A stretch of DNA of 64,000 nucleotides. Source: RGIG4708 sp045538875 (GTDB lineage Bacteria; Bacillota; Clostridia; UMGS1810). Shown here piece after piece: positions 51,427 to 60,635 of this stretch. Position 1 is the stretch's first letter; each line of letters starts with the position of its first letter. The stretch is taken from contig JAZQEG010000024.1 of the NCBI GenBank assembly GCA_045538875.1, positions 1 through 64,000 on the forward strand. The letters run 5' to 3'. Both the position numbers and the translations under genes were made by a program. The notes beneath the pieces were generated by a model. That model was not told where the DNA came from. It saw nothing but the letters and a program-made list of their open reading frames with translations, and searched no databases.

Positions 51427-52689
51427 TTGGAAAAGTTAGTTATTCGCGGCGGCAAGCCTTTAAAGGGTGAAGTTTGTATAAGCGGCGCAAAAAACGCTGT
51501 TGTTGCAATTATTCCTGCCGTTTTGCTTGTAAAAGGAAGATGCGTGATTGAAAATGTTCCCGACATAAGCGATGTTGAGAGTATTTTAAAAATGATAGAG
51601 TATCTTGGTGCTAAGGTTAAACGAATAGACCGCAACACTGTTGATATAGATTGCACAAATCTTGATACATATGTAGTAGATAAGCAGCTTGCTTCAAAAA
51701 TGAGAGCCTCTTATTATCTTATGGGTGCCCTTATTGGACGCTTTGGCAAGGCGGTAGTGCCTTCGCCTGGCGGGTGCAACTTTGGAGTAAGGCCAATAGA
51801 CCAGCATATAAAAGGGTTTGAAAGTCTTGGTTGCATATGCGATGTAGACGCAAATGACGAGGTAGTTTCTATCAATGCCCAAAAGCTTTGCGGCGGCGAT
51901 GTGTTTTTTGATGTGGTAAGTGTTGGAGCAACCATTAATGTAATGCTCGCAGCAGCTCTTGCACCGGGCAAAACAGTACTCGAAAATGTTGCAAAAGAGC
52001 CGCATGTTGTTGACCTTGCCAACTTTTTAAACTCTATGGGTGCCAATATTCGCGGTGCAGGTACCGATGTTATCAAAATTGAGGGTGTAAGCGAACTTCA
52101 CGGCGGTACATATTCTATAATACCTGACCAGATAGAAGCAGGTACATATATGTCGGCAATTGCTGCAACGGGCGGTGATGCCGTAATCAAAAATATCATA
52201 CCCAAGCACCTTGATGCAATAACCGCAAAATTTGTTGAAATGGGTGCAATTGTTGAGGAATATGACGATTGTATAAGAGTGTGTGTTGTTACACCGCTTA
52301 AAAAGATAAATGTCAAAACTCTTCCGTACCCTGGTTTTCCAACAGATTTGCAGCCGCAGATTGTTGCTTTGCTTTCAACAGTTAAAGGCAAAAGCATAGT
52401 AACCGAGGGCGTTTGGGATTCGAGATTTCAATATATCGAAGAGCTGGTTAAGTTTGGTGTTGACATAACAGTTAACGGCAGACAGGCAGTTGTAAACGGT
52501 GGTTTGCCGCTTGCTCCATGTGAGGTTGAGGCAACAGATTTGCGTGCGGGTGCAAGTATGATTATTGCAGCTCTTGCCTGCGAGGGCGTTACAAAGGTTT
52601 CTAATCTTCGCCATATAGACAGAGGTTATGAGCACCTTGTGGAAAAGCTTGCTTCGCTTGGAGCCGATATAGAGCGAATCGATGAATAA
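51427..52689 (+). CDS. murA: UDP-N-acetylglucosamine 1-carboxyvinyltransferase
   Basis: A 420-residue enzyme of the EPSP-synthase fold. The active-site cysteine is in PSPGGCNFGVRPIDQHI. It transfers enolpyruvate to UDP-GlcNAc, the first committed step of peptidoglycan synthesis. The start is a TTG at 51427 preceded by aaggggga at 51412-51419; an upstream frame from 51391 reads into the inverted-repeat element and is rejected. The gene overlaps walJ by eight bases. Confidence 0.94.
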   Translation: MEKLVIRGGKPLKGEVCISGAKNAVVAIIPAVLLVKGRCVIENVPDISDVESILKMIEYLGAKVKRIDRNTVDIDCTNLDTYVVDKQLASKMRASYYLMGALIGRFGKAVVPSPGGCNFGVRPIDQHIKGFESLGCICDVDANDEVVSINAQKLCGGDVFFDVVSVGATINVMLAAALAPGKTVLENVAKEPHVVDLANFLNSMGANIRGAGTDVIKIEGVSELHGGTYSIIPDQIEAGTYMSAIAATGGDAVIKNIIPKHLDAITAKFVEMGAIVEEYDDCIRVCVVTPLKKINVKTLPYPGFPTDLQPQIVALLSTVKGKSIVTEGVWDSRFQYIEELVKFGVDITVNGRQAVVNGGLPLAPCEVEATDLRAGASMIIAALACEGVTKVSNLRHIDRGYEHLVEKLASLGADIERIDE

Positions 52690-53464
52690 ACTTACAACAT
52701 TATTCAGCAGCAGTAGCGGCAACAGCGCTCTGATATCAGATGGGGACACCAATATTTTGGTTGATGCAGGTGTTAGCAGCTCACGGATTGTAAAAGCTCT
52801 TTGGGATATTAATATAGACATATGCGAAATAGATGCAATACTTGTAACTCATGAGCATACCGACCATATAAAAGGTATAGGAGTATTGTCTAGGAATTAT
52901 AACATTCCTGTGTATACCAACAGCAGCACAATGCTTGCAATGCTATCACAGATTGGTGATTTAAACGAGCACAATATTAAGGTTGTTGAGTGTTCAAAGC
53001 AGTTTGAAATAAGGGATGTTGCAGTTACACCCTTTGCAATTCCTCACGATGCAGTTGCCCCAATGGGATACAAAATTTGCACACAATACGGAGCTGTGAG
53101 TGTTGCAACCGATACAGGGCACATAACCAAATCGATGCTGTCTAATATGGCAAAAAGCGATGCTGTACTTATAGAGGCAAACCATGATGTTGATATGCTC
53201 ACAAACGGCAAATACCCGTACCCGTTAAAAAAACGCATTTTGTCTGACAAGGGTCATTTGTCTAACCAAAATGCTGCATGGCTTGCAACACAGCTTGCTA
53301 TGTGGGGCACAAAAAAAATAATATTAGGTCATTTGAGCGAGCAAAACAACACCGAGCAAAAAGCATATGATGCGGCAAAATCAACGCTTGAGCAAAACAA
53401 AATTAAAGTCGGCTCAGATGTGCTGCTTAAAGTAGCATCAAAAAATTCAATTTGTCAGATTTAG
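52682..53464 (+). CDS. walJ: MBL-fold metallo-hydrolase (WalJ/YycJ family)
   Basis: A 260-residue metallo-beta-lactamase-fold protein: FSSSSGNSALI at the start, VTHEHTDHIKGI with the metal-binding HxHxDH, VATDTGHI and LGHLSEQNN. YycJ/WalJ proteins act with the WalRK cell-wall regulon, possibly as a nuclease in DNA repair. The overlap with murA indicates a shared transcript. Confidence 0.9.
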   Translation: MNKLTTLFSSSSGNSALISDGDTNILVDAGVSSSRIVKALWDINIDICEIDAILVTHEHTDHIKGIGVLSRNYNIPVYTNSSTMLAMLSQIGDLNEHNIKVVECSKQFEIRDVAVTPFAIPHDAVAPMGYKICTQYGAVSVATDTGHITKSMLSNMAKSDAVLIEANHDVDMLTNGKYPYPLKKRILSDKGHLSNQNAAWLATQLAMWGTKKIILGHLSEQNNTEQKAYDAAKSTLEQNKIKVGSDVLLKVASKNSICQI

Positions 53465-53501
53465 GATGTAAAAAGATATAAAGCTTTTACATCCTTTTTT
53501 T
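53463..53501 (+). terminator. intrinsic terminator after walJ
   Basis: Stem aggatgtaaaa with complement ttttacatcct and a run of T, overlapping the walJ stop codon. The stem core ggatgtaaaa recurs in the hairpin at 42665. Confidence 0.88.
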
Positions 53502-53503
53502 GT

Positions 53504-53534
53504 TGAATAAAATCACCGTAATACAAAGATACTA
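53504..53534 (+). promoter_or_regulatory. sigma-G-type promoter of spoVAC-AD-AE
   Basis: TGAATA at 53504-53509 and GATACTA at 53528-53534 with an 18-base spacer, one base off the TGAATA-N18-CATACTA forespore pattern, 20 bases before the spoVAC ATG. spoVA genes are known sigma-G targets, so this is a good candidate. Confidence 0.7.
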
Positions 53535-53553
53535 TATTTCAGAGGTGAGTTTT

Positions 53554-54003
53554 ATGGATATATCAAACAAACAATATGACGAGATGGTCAAAAAAGCATC
53601 ACCGCCGTCAAAGGTTTTGCGTGATTGCTTTTTTGCTTTTGTTATAGGAGGACTTATTTGCGTAATTGGACAAATTGTAAATAATATTTTTACATTTTAC
53701 AATTTTGAAAAAACTGACGCTGCCGCATTGACATCAATAACAATGATTTTTTTGGGTGCACTTTTAACAGGGCTCAATGTGTACGACAATATTGCCCTTT
53801 ACGGTGGTGCAGGCACATTAGTGCCAATAACAGGCTTTGCAAACAGTATAGTTTCGCCTGCTATGGAGTTTAAAACCGAGGGCTTTGTTATGGGTGTAGG
53901 CGTAAATATGTTTCGTATAGCAGGGCCGGTAATAGTGTACGGAATTGCCGCTTCAATTATTTATGGAGTAATATATTATGTTGCAACAGGAGGACTGGTA
54001 TGA
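53554..54003 (+). CDS. spoVAC: stage V sporulation protein AC
   Basis: A 149-residue membrane protein with about four segments (DCFFAFVIGGLICVIGQIVNN and following) and NQY-type start DISNKQYDEMVKKASPPS, as in SpoVAC. It is part of the channel that moves dipicolinic acid into spores. ATG at 53554 follows gaggtgag. Its stop overlaps the spoVAD start by four bases. Confidence 0.94.
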   Translation: MDISNKQYDEMVKKASPPSKVLRDCFFAFVIGGLICVIGQIVNNIFTFYNFEKTDAAALTSITMIFLGALLTGLNVYDNIALYGGAGTLVPITGFANSIVSPAMEFKTEGFVMGVGVNMFRIAGPVIVYGIAASIIYGVIYYVATGGLV

Positions 54004-54998
54004 AAAAAGGACAGACAGTAATACTGGATAACAATGTGTATATAAACGGCGGTTATTCCTCGGTAGGTAAGCTTGAGGGCGAGGGACCGCTTGGCAGGTC
54101 GTTTGACTTTGTAAGTGATGATGCAACCTTTGGTTCTAAAAGCTGGGAGCAGGCCGAAAATGCCATGGTAAAAAATACAGTTTCGGGAGTGCTTACAAAA
54201 TGCGCTCTAACATCAAATGACATAGACTATATTTTTGCGGGAGATTTGCTTAATCAATGTACAGGGACATCTTTTGGCTTGTGTGATTATGACATTGCGT
54301 TTTACGGCTTATACGGAGCATGCTCAACCTTTGTTGAGGGCAGCGGCCTTGCGGCTCTTATGCTGAATGCAGGATACGCCGACAAAATAGTTGCAACTGC
54401 ATCAAGTCATTTTTGCTCGTCCGAAAAGCAATACCGATTTCCGCTCGAATATGGCGGAGTGCGTACTCCTACATCACAATGGACAGTTACGGGCAGCGGT
54501 GCTGTTGTATTGTCAAACAGCGGTACTTCGCCTAAAATTACTGCAGTTACCACAGGCAAAATGGTAAACAAGGGTGTGTGTGATGCTAACAATATGGGGG
54601 CAGCAATGGCACCTGCAGCTGCAGATACAATAGCGGCAGTGCTTTGTGATACAGGCTTTAAGCCTGATGATTTTGACTGCATAGTAACAGGTGATTTGGG
54701 TAATGTTGGCTCAAATTTGCTAAAGCAGCTCCTTAAAGGTGACGGCATAGACATTTACTCAAATCATATGGACTGCGGATGTATGATTTTTGATAATGAG
54801 GTTCAGGGTACTCATTCGGGAGGCAGCGGATGTGGTTGCATTGCCTCGGTATTTTGCGGTCACTTTTTGCCAAATCTTATAAACAAAAAAATAAATCGGG
54901 CACTGTTTGTGGCAACAGGAGCACTTATGAGCCCAACAACCTGTCAGCTTGGTGAGGCAATAATCGGCATAGCACACGGTATTATAGTTGAAAGTTAG
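54000..54998 (+). CDS. spoVAD: stage V sporulation protein AD
   Basis: A 332-residue thiolase-fold protein: SFGLCDYDIAFYGLYGACSTFVEG, a KxYRFP block and GGSGCGCIASVFCGHFLP. SpoVAD binds dipicolinic acid on the spore inner membrane during uptake and release. Start overlaps the previous gene (atga). Confidence 0.95.
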   Translation: MKKGQTVILDNNVYINGGYSSVGKLEGEGPLGRSFDFVSDDATFGSKSWEQAENAMVKNTVSGVLTKCALTSNDIDYIFAGDLLNQCTGTSFGLCDYDIAFYGLYGACSTFVEGSGLAALMLNAGYADKIVATASSHFCSSEKQYRFPLEYGGVRTPTSQWTVTGSGAVVLSNSGTSPKITAVTTGKMVNKGVCDANNMGAAMAPAAADTIAAVLCDTGFKPDDFDCIVTGDLGNVGSNLLKQLLKGDGIDIYSNHMDCGCMIFDNEVQGTHSGGSGCGCIASVFCGHFLPNLINKKINRALFVATGALMSPTTCQLGEAIIGIAHGIIVES

Positions 54999-55008
54999 GA
55001 GTGGTAAT

Positions 55009-55374
55009 ATGTGGATGCAATTTTTTAATGCTTTTTGGGTTGGAGGAATGTTTTGCCTTATTGCTCAATTGCTTATTGATTATACCAAAATGACACCCGC
55101 AAAAATAATGGTTACTTATGTTGTGGCTGGTGTAATTTTAACAGCAATAGGTATATACGAACCAATAGTTGAATATGCAGGCAGCGGTGCAACAGTACCC
55201 ATTATAGGCTTTGGATACACACTCAGTAAGGGTGTACAAAAGCTTGTTGGTGAAAAAGGCTTTTTGGGAATATTTACAGGCGGTGCAACAGGAGCAGCAG
55301 GGGGCATTGCAGCGGCAGTGTTTTTTGGATGTATATTTGCACTGCTGTGTAAACCAAAAGCAAAAAAACCATAA
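55009..55374 (+). CDS. spoVAE: stage V sporulation protein AE
   Basis: A 121-residue membrane protein with four hydrophobic segments and GSGATVPIIGFGYTLSKG, diagnostic of SpoVAE. ATG at 55009 follows tagga. Confidence 0.94.
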   Translation: MWMQFFNAFWVGGMFCLIAQLLIDYTKMTPAKIMVTYVVAGVILTAIGIYEPIVEYAGSGATVPIIGFGYTLSKGVQKLVGEKGFLGIFTGGATGAAGGIAAAVFFGCIFALLCKPKAKKP

Positions 55375-55381
55375 TCAAACA

Positions 55382-55408
55382 TAAAAAGCGGGCATTGCCC
55401 GCTTTTTA
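55382..55408. terminator. bidirectional intrinsic terminator
   Basis: Stem aaaaagcgggca with complement tgcccgcttttt between convergent spoVAE and spoVG. Confidence 0.92.
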
Positions 55409-55415
55409 TATGTTT

Positions 55416-55691
55416 TTAAGTTGCCGATTGGTGCTCTATTAGAGTAGAATTGTATTTTTCCAATATTCGTTCAGATAAAAGCTCACGCATTTGCATATTT
55501 ATTGGATGAGCGATATCTTTGTATTCACCCTCGGGAGTTTTTCTGCTTGGCATGGCAATAAACAGCTTGTCCATACCTTCGATAATCTTTATATCGTGCA
55601 CCACAAAGCAGTTGTCAAATGTTACGGATACTACAGCCTTCATTTTTTCTTCATGTGACATTTGCCGTATTCTGATATCAGTAATTTCCAA
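55416..55691 (-). CDS. spoVG: septation regulator / RNA-binding protein SpoVG
   Basis: A 91-residue protein with EITDIRIRQ, MKAVVSVTFDNCFVVHDIKIIEG, FIAMPSRKTPEGEYKDIAHPI, diagnostic of SpoVG. SpoVG is a nucleic-acid-binding protein that affects septation and gene expression. The TTG at 55691 is well spaced from aggagg; a GTG nine bases upstream overlaps the site. Confidence 0.95.
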   Translation of the reverse strand: MEITDIRIRQMSHEEKMKAVVSVTFDNCFVVHDIKIIEGMDKLFIAMPSRKTPEGEYKDIAHPINMQMRELLSERILEKYNSTLIEHQSAT

Positions 55692-55876
55692 TGTTAACAC
55701 CTCCTGTCAGTAATAATATTTTGTGCTTTACCAAATAAAATATACAAAGTTTAAAAAAATTTGCAAATAAGTGTTTATTTTTTTAAAACAAGGGTGTATA
55801 ATAATATTATGGTAATTTTTACTGTATAAAATTATACAAAATTTGTTTTTTAAACAGAAAGGTAAAGGACTTTACT

Positions 55877-57220
55877 GTGAAGCAATATAATTATGTTCAT
55901 TTTGTTGGTATCGGCGGCATAAGCATGAGCGGTATAGCAAAGGTACTTATAAATAACGGCATAAAGGTTTCGGGCTCCGACAACAGTGATTCCAAAATTG
56001 TAAACGAGCTAAAAAGTATGGGAGCAACCGTATATATAGGTCATAGCGAGGATAATATTACAAATCAGGATTTGGTTGTCCACACTGCTGCAGTAAAAGC
56101 AGATAATCCCGAGCTTATTGAGGCAAACCGCAGGGGTATTCAGGTTGTAGACAGAGCCACAATACTTGGATGGATAATGCAGCATTACAAAAATGCAATA
56201 TCTGTTGCAGGCACCCACGGCAAAACCACATCAACTTCTATGATGGCATATATACTTATAAATGCAATGCTTGACCCAACAGTTATGGTGGGTGGTGAGC
56301 TTGACATATTGGGCGGCAATTTTCGTATGGGCAACAGTGAGTATTTTGTTACAGAATCGTGTGAGTATTGCAGGAGCTTTTTAAAGTTTTTTCCGCGTTA
56401 TGCAATAATACTCAATGTTGAAGAGGATCATCTTGACTACTACAAGGACATTGACGACATTATAGACGCATTTTCGGATTTTGCGGCAATTGTGCCTGAG
56501 GAAGGATGTATTGTGGTGCCAAACAACAGCCAAAATGCATTAAAATGCGTTCAAAAGGCAAGGGGCAGGGTTGTGACCTTTGGTACAGAAAATGCTGATT
56601 TTGCAGCTAAAAATATATGCTACAACGGGTATGGATACCCCTCTTTTGACATAGTTCATAACGGCGAGGTTTTTGCTTCGGTTGAGCTTAGTGTCCCTGG
56701 GCTTCATAATGTTTTCAATGCAACTGCCTGCGCCGCATGCGCACACTCAATGGGTATAGATGCAAAGTACATTAAAAAAGGGCTTGAGGGTTTTACAGGC
56801 ACCAAGCGCCGCTTTGAAAAAAAGGGATATGTAAACGATGCACTTGTTATAGACGACTATGCCCATCACCCAACCGAGATAAGTGTTACACTTGATGCAG
56901 TATCAAAAATAAAGCACAACAAACTGTGGTGCATTTTTCAGCCGCATACTTATACCCGAACATATACTTTGTTTGATGATTTTGTTTCGGTACTCTCTAA
57001 AGCGGAAAATCTCATAATAGCAGACATTTATGCCGCAAGGGAAAAGGATACAGGGCTTGTATCGGCAAAGCAGCTTGCCGATAAAATATCGGGAGCAAAA
57101 TTTATGGCCGATTTTGCTGATATCGAAAGCTATATAAGAGCCAATGCGCAAAAAGGTGATATTGTAATTACCATAGGCGCAGGTAATGTTGTAAACATAA
57201 GCGAAGCTCTTGTAAAATAG
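55877..57220 (+). CDS. murC: UDP-N-acetylmuramate--L-alanine ligase
   Basis: A 447-residue Mur ligase with FVGIGGISMSGIA at the start, the ATP loop GTHGKTTSTSM, NVEEDHLDYY and DDYAHHPTEI. It adds L-alanine to UDP-MurNAc. GTG start at 55877 follows aaagg. A TATAAT at 55797-55802 is a plausible -10 box. Confidence 0.96.
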   Translation: MKQYNYVHFVGIGGISMSGIAKVLINNGIKVSGSDNSDSKIVNELKSMGATVYIGHSEDNITNQDLVVHTAAVKADNPELIEANRRGIQVVDRATILGWIMQHYKNAISVAGTHGKTTSTSMMAYILINAMLDPTVMVGGELDILGGNFRMGNSEYFVTESCEYCRSFLKFFPRYAIILNVEEDHLDYYKDIDDIIDAFSDFAAIVPEEGCIVVPNNSQNALKCVQKARGRVVTFGTENADFAAKNICYNGYGYPSFDIVHNGEVFASVELSVPGLHNVFNATACAACAHSMGIDAKYIKKGLEGFTGTKRRFEKKGYVNDALVIDDYAHHPTEISVTLDAVSKIKHNKLWCIFQPHTYTRTYTLFDDFVSVLSKAENLIIADIYAAREKDTGLVSAKQLADKISGAKFMADFADIESYIRANAQKGDIVITIGAGNVVNISEALVK

Positions 57221-57281
57221 ATTTAAGTTTATTTACATTTAGCAATTTGGTTTTAAAATAATTTTGTGTTTAGGTGGTGCT

Positions 57282-58172
57282 ATGAAACAACGAATTATTA
57301 ATGGAATAAAAAGGCTGTCATTTTTTAATTTTTTTATTCTTACAATAGCAGGCTTTATTAATGCATTTGGGGTTACTGCTTTTTTGGCACCGGTAAAGCT
57401 ATATGACAGCGGTATTTCGGGGACATCTATGCTTTTGTCACAAATAACCCCTGAGCATTTCAGCCTCTCATTTTTTCTTATACTGCTTAATATTCCCTTG
57501 TTTCTTATTGGTTTAAAAAAACAGGGAGGCAGCTTTACAGTATATTCGCTATACACAGTTATTATGTATTCGCTTGGAGCATGGCTGATTACCGATGTGT
57601 TGCCAATAGATGTAAGCCTTGCATCGCCTCTTGCGGGTCAGGATTTGATTCTTTGTGCATTGTTTGGAGGTGTGATATCTGGTATTGGAAGCGGGCTTAC
57701 AATACGCTATGGCGGTGCTATAGATGGTATTGAGGTTATGTCGGTAATATTTGCAAAGCGTTTAGGTGTTACTGTTGGTACATTTGTTATGGTTTATAAT
57801 GTAATGCTTTATATAATAGCAGGGCTTGCAATTAACAGTTGGATTCTTCCATTGTACTCAATAGTTACATACGGGGCAGGACTTAAAACAATCGACTTTA
57901 TTGCCGAAGGTATTGACAGGTCAAAGGCTGTGATGATTATTACCGATAAGCCTGAGCAAATAAGCAAAGCTCTTTCGGAGGCTTTTGAAAGCGGAAATAC
58001 AATTCTTCCTGCAATGGGTGGATATTCCTCTGCTCAAAAAAGTGTAGTGTATTTTGTTGTAAACAGATTTCAAATATACAGAATGCGAAATATTGTGCAC
58101 GAAATAGATAAATACGCTTATATGACAATTACAGAGGTTGCCGATGTTTTTAAAAGCAGCCATAATGGATAA
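57282..58172 (+). CDS. YitT-family membrane protein (DUF161/DUF2179)
   Basis: A 296-residue protein with about five membrane segments in the first 200 residues and a C-terminal soluble DUF2179-type domain (AVMIITDKPEQISKAL ... VYFVVNRFQI). The function of this widespread family is not established. ATG at 57282 follows aggtggt. Confidence 0.9.
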   Translation: MKQRIINGIKRLSFFNFFILTIAGFINAFGVTAFLAPVKLYDSGISGTSMLLSQITPEHFSLSFFLILLNIPLFLIGLKKQGGSFTVYSLYTVIMYSLGAWLITDVLPIDVSLASPLAGQDLILCALFGGVISGIGSGLTIRYGGAIDGIEVMSVIFAKRLGVTVGTFVMVYNVMLYIIAGLAINSWILPLYSIVTYGAGLKTIDFIAEGIDRSKAVMIITDKPEQISKALSEAFESGNTILPAMGGYSSAQKSVVYFVVNRFQIYRMRNIVHEIDKYAYMTITEVADVFKSSHNG

Positions 58173-58175
58173 ATA

Positions 58176-58212
58176 AAAACTGCCTCGCTTTTTTAGCGAG
58201 GCAGTTTTTATA
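58176..58212. terminator. bidirectional intrinsic terminator
   Basis: Stem aaaaactgcctcgct with complement agcgaggcagttttt. Confidence 0.92.
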
Positions 58213-58233
58213 TTATTGAAAAAATTATTTAAA

Positions 58234-58698
58234 TCAATCTAAAAGTGTATATTTGCCTTTAATCATAATTTTTCCGTCTTTGGTAACCTTAATTCCCCTG
58301 CCGTCTTCAAGAGGGCAAATAAGCAAATGGTTTGCTGGCATATTTTCGCCGTTTGCAAGGTCGTAGCCTTGAGTTACATCAGAGAGCCCTCCGCTTTGCG
58401 AAGCAATAATAGTTCCGCTGCCCATACGCAGTATCATTTCGCAGCCTTTTCCTGCTTTGACTGTCTGACCTTGTTTTACGTCAACAACATTAAAAGTGTC
58501 AGTTTCACCTGATGTGTCTGTGCCTGAGGTAATATTTGCAATTTTTTCATCAATGTATTGGTGTATTTCGGGAATTAATGTATCCGTAATGTATGAGAGG
58601 GATACAAGCGGATCGTCATTTGTACCAGGAGCTGCAAAGGCATACAAAAGGGTGCACGCAATTGCAATGATTGTAATTACTGATAATATTTTTTTCAT
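58234..58698 (-). CDS. exported protein of unknown function
   Basis: A 154-residue protein with a signal peptide or membrane anchor (LSVITIIAIACTLLYAFAAPG, residues 4-24), a helical segment (about 30-60) and a glycine-rich beta domain (CEMILRMGSGTIIASQSGGLSDVTQG). I do not recognise the family with certainty. It follows the mazF-like gene on the same strand after about 35 bases and ends the leftward operon. Confidence 0.7.
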   Translation of the reverse strand: MKKILSVITIIAIACTLLYAFAAPGTNDDPLVSLSYITDTLIPEIHQYIDEKIANITSGTDTSGETDTFNVVDVKQGQTVKAGKGCEMILRMGSGTIIASQSGGLSDVTQGYDLANGENMPANHLLICPLEDGRGIKVTKDGKIMIKGKYTLLD

Positions 58699-58733
58699 AA
58701 GTAATCCTCCGTTATTGGCATTAACACTAAATT

Positions 58734-59081
58734 TTAATTTTCAACACCAAAGCTTATTTTCAGTGCTTCGTCTATCTGAGGCAAAAGTTTTTCACTCATA
58801 TGCCCAATTTTTTCTTTGAGTCGTTTTTTGTCAATGGTGCGTATTTGTTCCATAAGCACCACCGAGTCTTTGCTGAGTCCGTATTCGTTAGCAGCAAGCT
58901 CTATGTGTGTAGGCAATTTTGCTTTGTTTATTTGAGATGTAATTGCCGCAACAATTACAGTGGGGCTGTATTTGTTGCCTACGTCGTTCTGGATAATAAG
59001 TACAGGTCGTACACCGCCTTGCTCCGAACCTACCACAGGGCTTAAATCTGCGTAAAAAATATCTCCTCTTTTTACAATCAC
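58734..59081 (-). CDS. ndoA: PemK/MazF-family endoribonuclease toxin (NdoA-like)
   Basis: A 115-residue protein with VKRGDIFYADLSPVVGSEQGGVRPVLIIQND and MEQIRTIDKKRLKEKIGHMS, closely matching EndoA/MazF of Bacillus. It cuts RNA at specific sites and is held by the upstream antitoxin. The two genes are two bases apart. Confidence 0.94.
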   Translation of the reverse strand: MIVKRGDIFYADLSPVVGSEQGGVRPVLIIQNDVGNKYSPTVIVAAITSQINKAKLPTHIELAANEYGLSKDSVVLMEQIRTIDKKRLKEKIGHMSEKLLPQIDEALKISFGVEN

Positions 59082-59083
59082 AA

Positions 59084-59368
59084 CTATTCACACTCCGCAA
59101 GTTTTTGCTCGTAGATTTGTAGCGCTTGGCCGTCGGCACTCAGGCAATATTCGGATATTTCCAGGTTTATTTGTGACATATCCTCGTATCCTTTTTTTAG
59201 CTGCTCGGTCAATCTTGCTTTTTTGTTTTGAATAATGTATTGCTTCATCGCATTTCTTATAAATTCACTTCTGTTGAGTTTTTGCTCGGTGGCCAGGTTG
59301 TCAACCTCTGTGAGCAAAGTATCCGGCAAACTAACGAGTATCTTTTTTTGTCGTGACAAGATAATCAT
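59084..59368 (-). CDS. ndoAI: ribbon-helix-helix antitoxin (NdoAI/MazE-like)
   Basis: A 94-residue protein with RHH motif ILVSLPDTLLTEVDNLATEQ and NRSEFIRNAMKQYI near the N-terminus. It neutralises the adjacent toxin and represses the pair. Located between alr and the toxin gene, as in B. subtilis. Confidence 0.9.
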   Translation of the reverse strand: MIILSRQKKILVSLPDTLLTEVDNLATEQKLNRSEFIRNAMKQYIIQNKKARLTEQLKKGYEDMSQINLEISEYCLSADGQALQIYEQKLAECE

Positions 59369-59451
59369 GCCCCCAATCCCACTTGCGGCTGTTTCGCCAA
59401 AATAATTACATACTTATTATACAAAAATGTGCGTCAAAAGTCAAATGCAGA

Positions 59452-60618
59452 TTATACCAGATAATTTACAACATTTACTGTTTTGCCGTTTCGTATGTAG
59501 ACACGGGGAACACGCTTGCCTATAACGCAAATGGTTTCATAATTAATTGTGCCCATAAGCTGCGCTACGGATTCTACGGTAATCATATTATTGCCATCTG
59601 TTCCAAATAATATAACCTCATCACCAATATTTATATCGGGTATATCTGTAACATCAGCCATAAGCTGATCCATACATATGTTACCAACTGTGTTTACCTT
59701 TTTGCCGTTTATGAGTATTTGCGATTTGCCCGACAGCACTCGTGAGTATCCGTCGGCATATCCTATGCCTACAGTTGCAATTCTTGTGCCTGGTTTTGCA
59801 ATGTAATTTCCGCCGTAGCTTACTGGTGTGTCAACCTTCATTCGTTTTAGGTTGGTAACAACCGATTTTAGCTGCATGGCAGGTTTGAGCCCCAGGCGTG
59901 TAATATCCACCTCATTGCTTGGCGCAAGGCCGTATGTTATAATCCCGCAGCGTACCATATCAAGATGATATTCTGGGTAGCTTATTATACCTGCCGAGTT
60001 GCACAAATGCTTTGTAGGTATATACAGTCCTCGCTTTTGGAGCTCATCAATTATGTGCATAAATCGCTCATACTGAAGCTTTGTAAACTCTCTATCCGCT
60101 TCATCAGCTTTTGCAAAGTGCGAAAATATCCCGTCAATTTGTATATTTGGCAGTGCCGCTATATCCATAATGCTGTCAAGTATACGCGCCTCGCTGTCGC
60201 TGCCCGAGCACACATAGCCTATTCGTGACATACCTGTATCGAGCTTTATGTGTATTTTTGCAACTTTGTTAAGTGCCACAGCGGTGTCCGAAATAGATTT
60301 TGCAAAGCGGTAACCAAACACAACCGGCATAATATCGTTTTGTATTATTTTTTGTAAGTCATCATGAAAAATCACACCAAGTATCAGTATAGGATTTGTA
60401 ATTCCAGCATTTCTTAGCTGTATTGCCTCGTCGGTGGTGGCAACGCCAAATGCATCTGCACCGCTTGTTGCAAGTGTTGATGCAACCTCAAAAAAGCCGT
60501 GACCGTACGCATCGGCTTTTACAATTGCCATAATTTTGGTTTTTGGTGATGTAATTTTTTTAATTTGCTGTATGTTATTTTTTATTGCGTCAAGGTTAAT
60601 TTCGGCCCATGCTCTCAT
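59452..60618 (-). CDS. alr: alanine racemase
   Basis: A 388-residue PLP enzyme with the lysine motif VKADAYGHG, the LDTGMSRIGY motif and GNICMDQLMADVTDI. It supplies D-alanine for peptidoglycan. It follows a YdcC-like lipoprotein gene on the same strand. Confidence 0.96.
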   Translation of the reverse strand: MRAWAEINLDAIKNNIQQIKKITSPKTKIMAIVKADAYGHGFFEVASTLATSGADAFGVATTDEAIQLRNAGITNPILILGVIFHDDLQKIIQNDIMPVVFGYRFAKSISDTAVALNKVAKIHIKLDTGMSRIGYVCSGSDSEARILDSIMDIAALPNIQIDGIFSHFAKADEADREFTKLQYERFMHIIDELQKRGLYIPTKHLCNSAGIISYPEYHLDMVRCGIITYGLAPSNEVDITRLGLKPAMQLKSVVTNLKRMKVDTPVSYGGNYIAKPGTRIATVGIGYADGYSRVLSGKSQILINGKKVNTVGNICMDQLMADVTDIPDINIGDEVILFGTDGNNMITVESVAQLMGTINYETICVIGKRVPRVYIRNGKTVNVVNYLV

Positions 60619-60635
60619 TTTGTTTACCTCGTATA

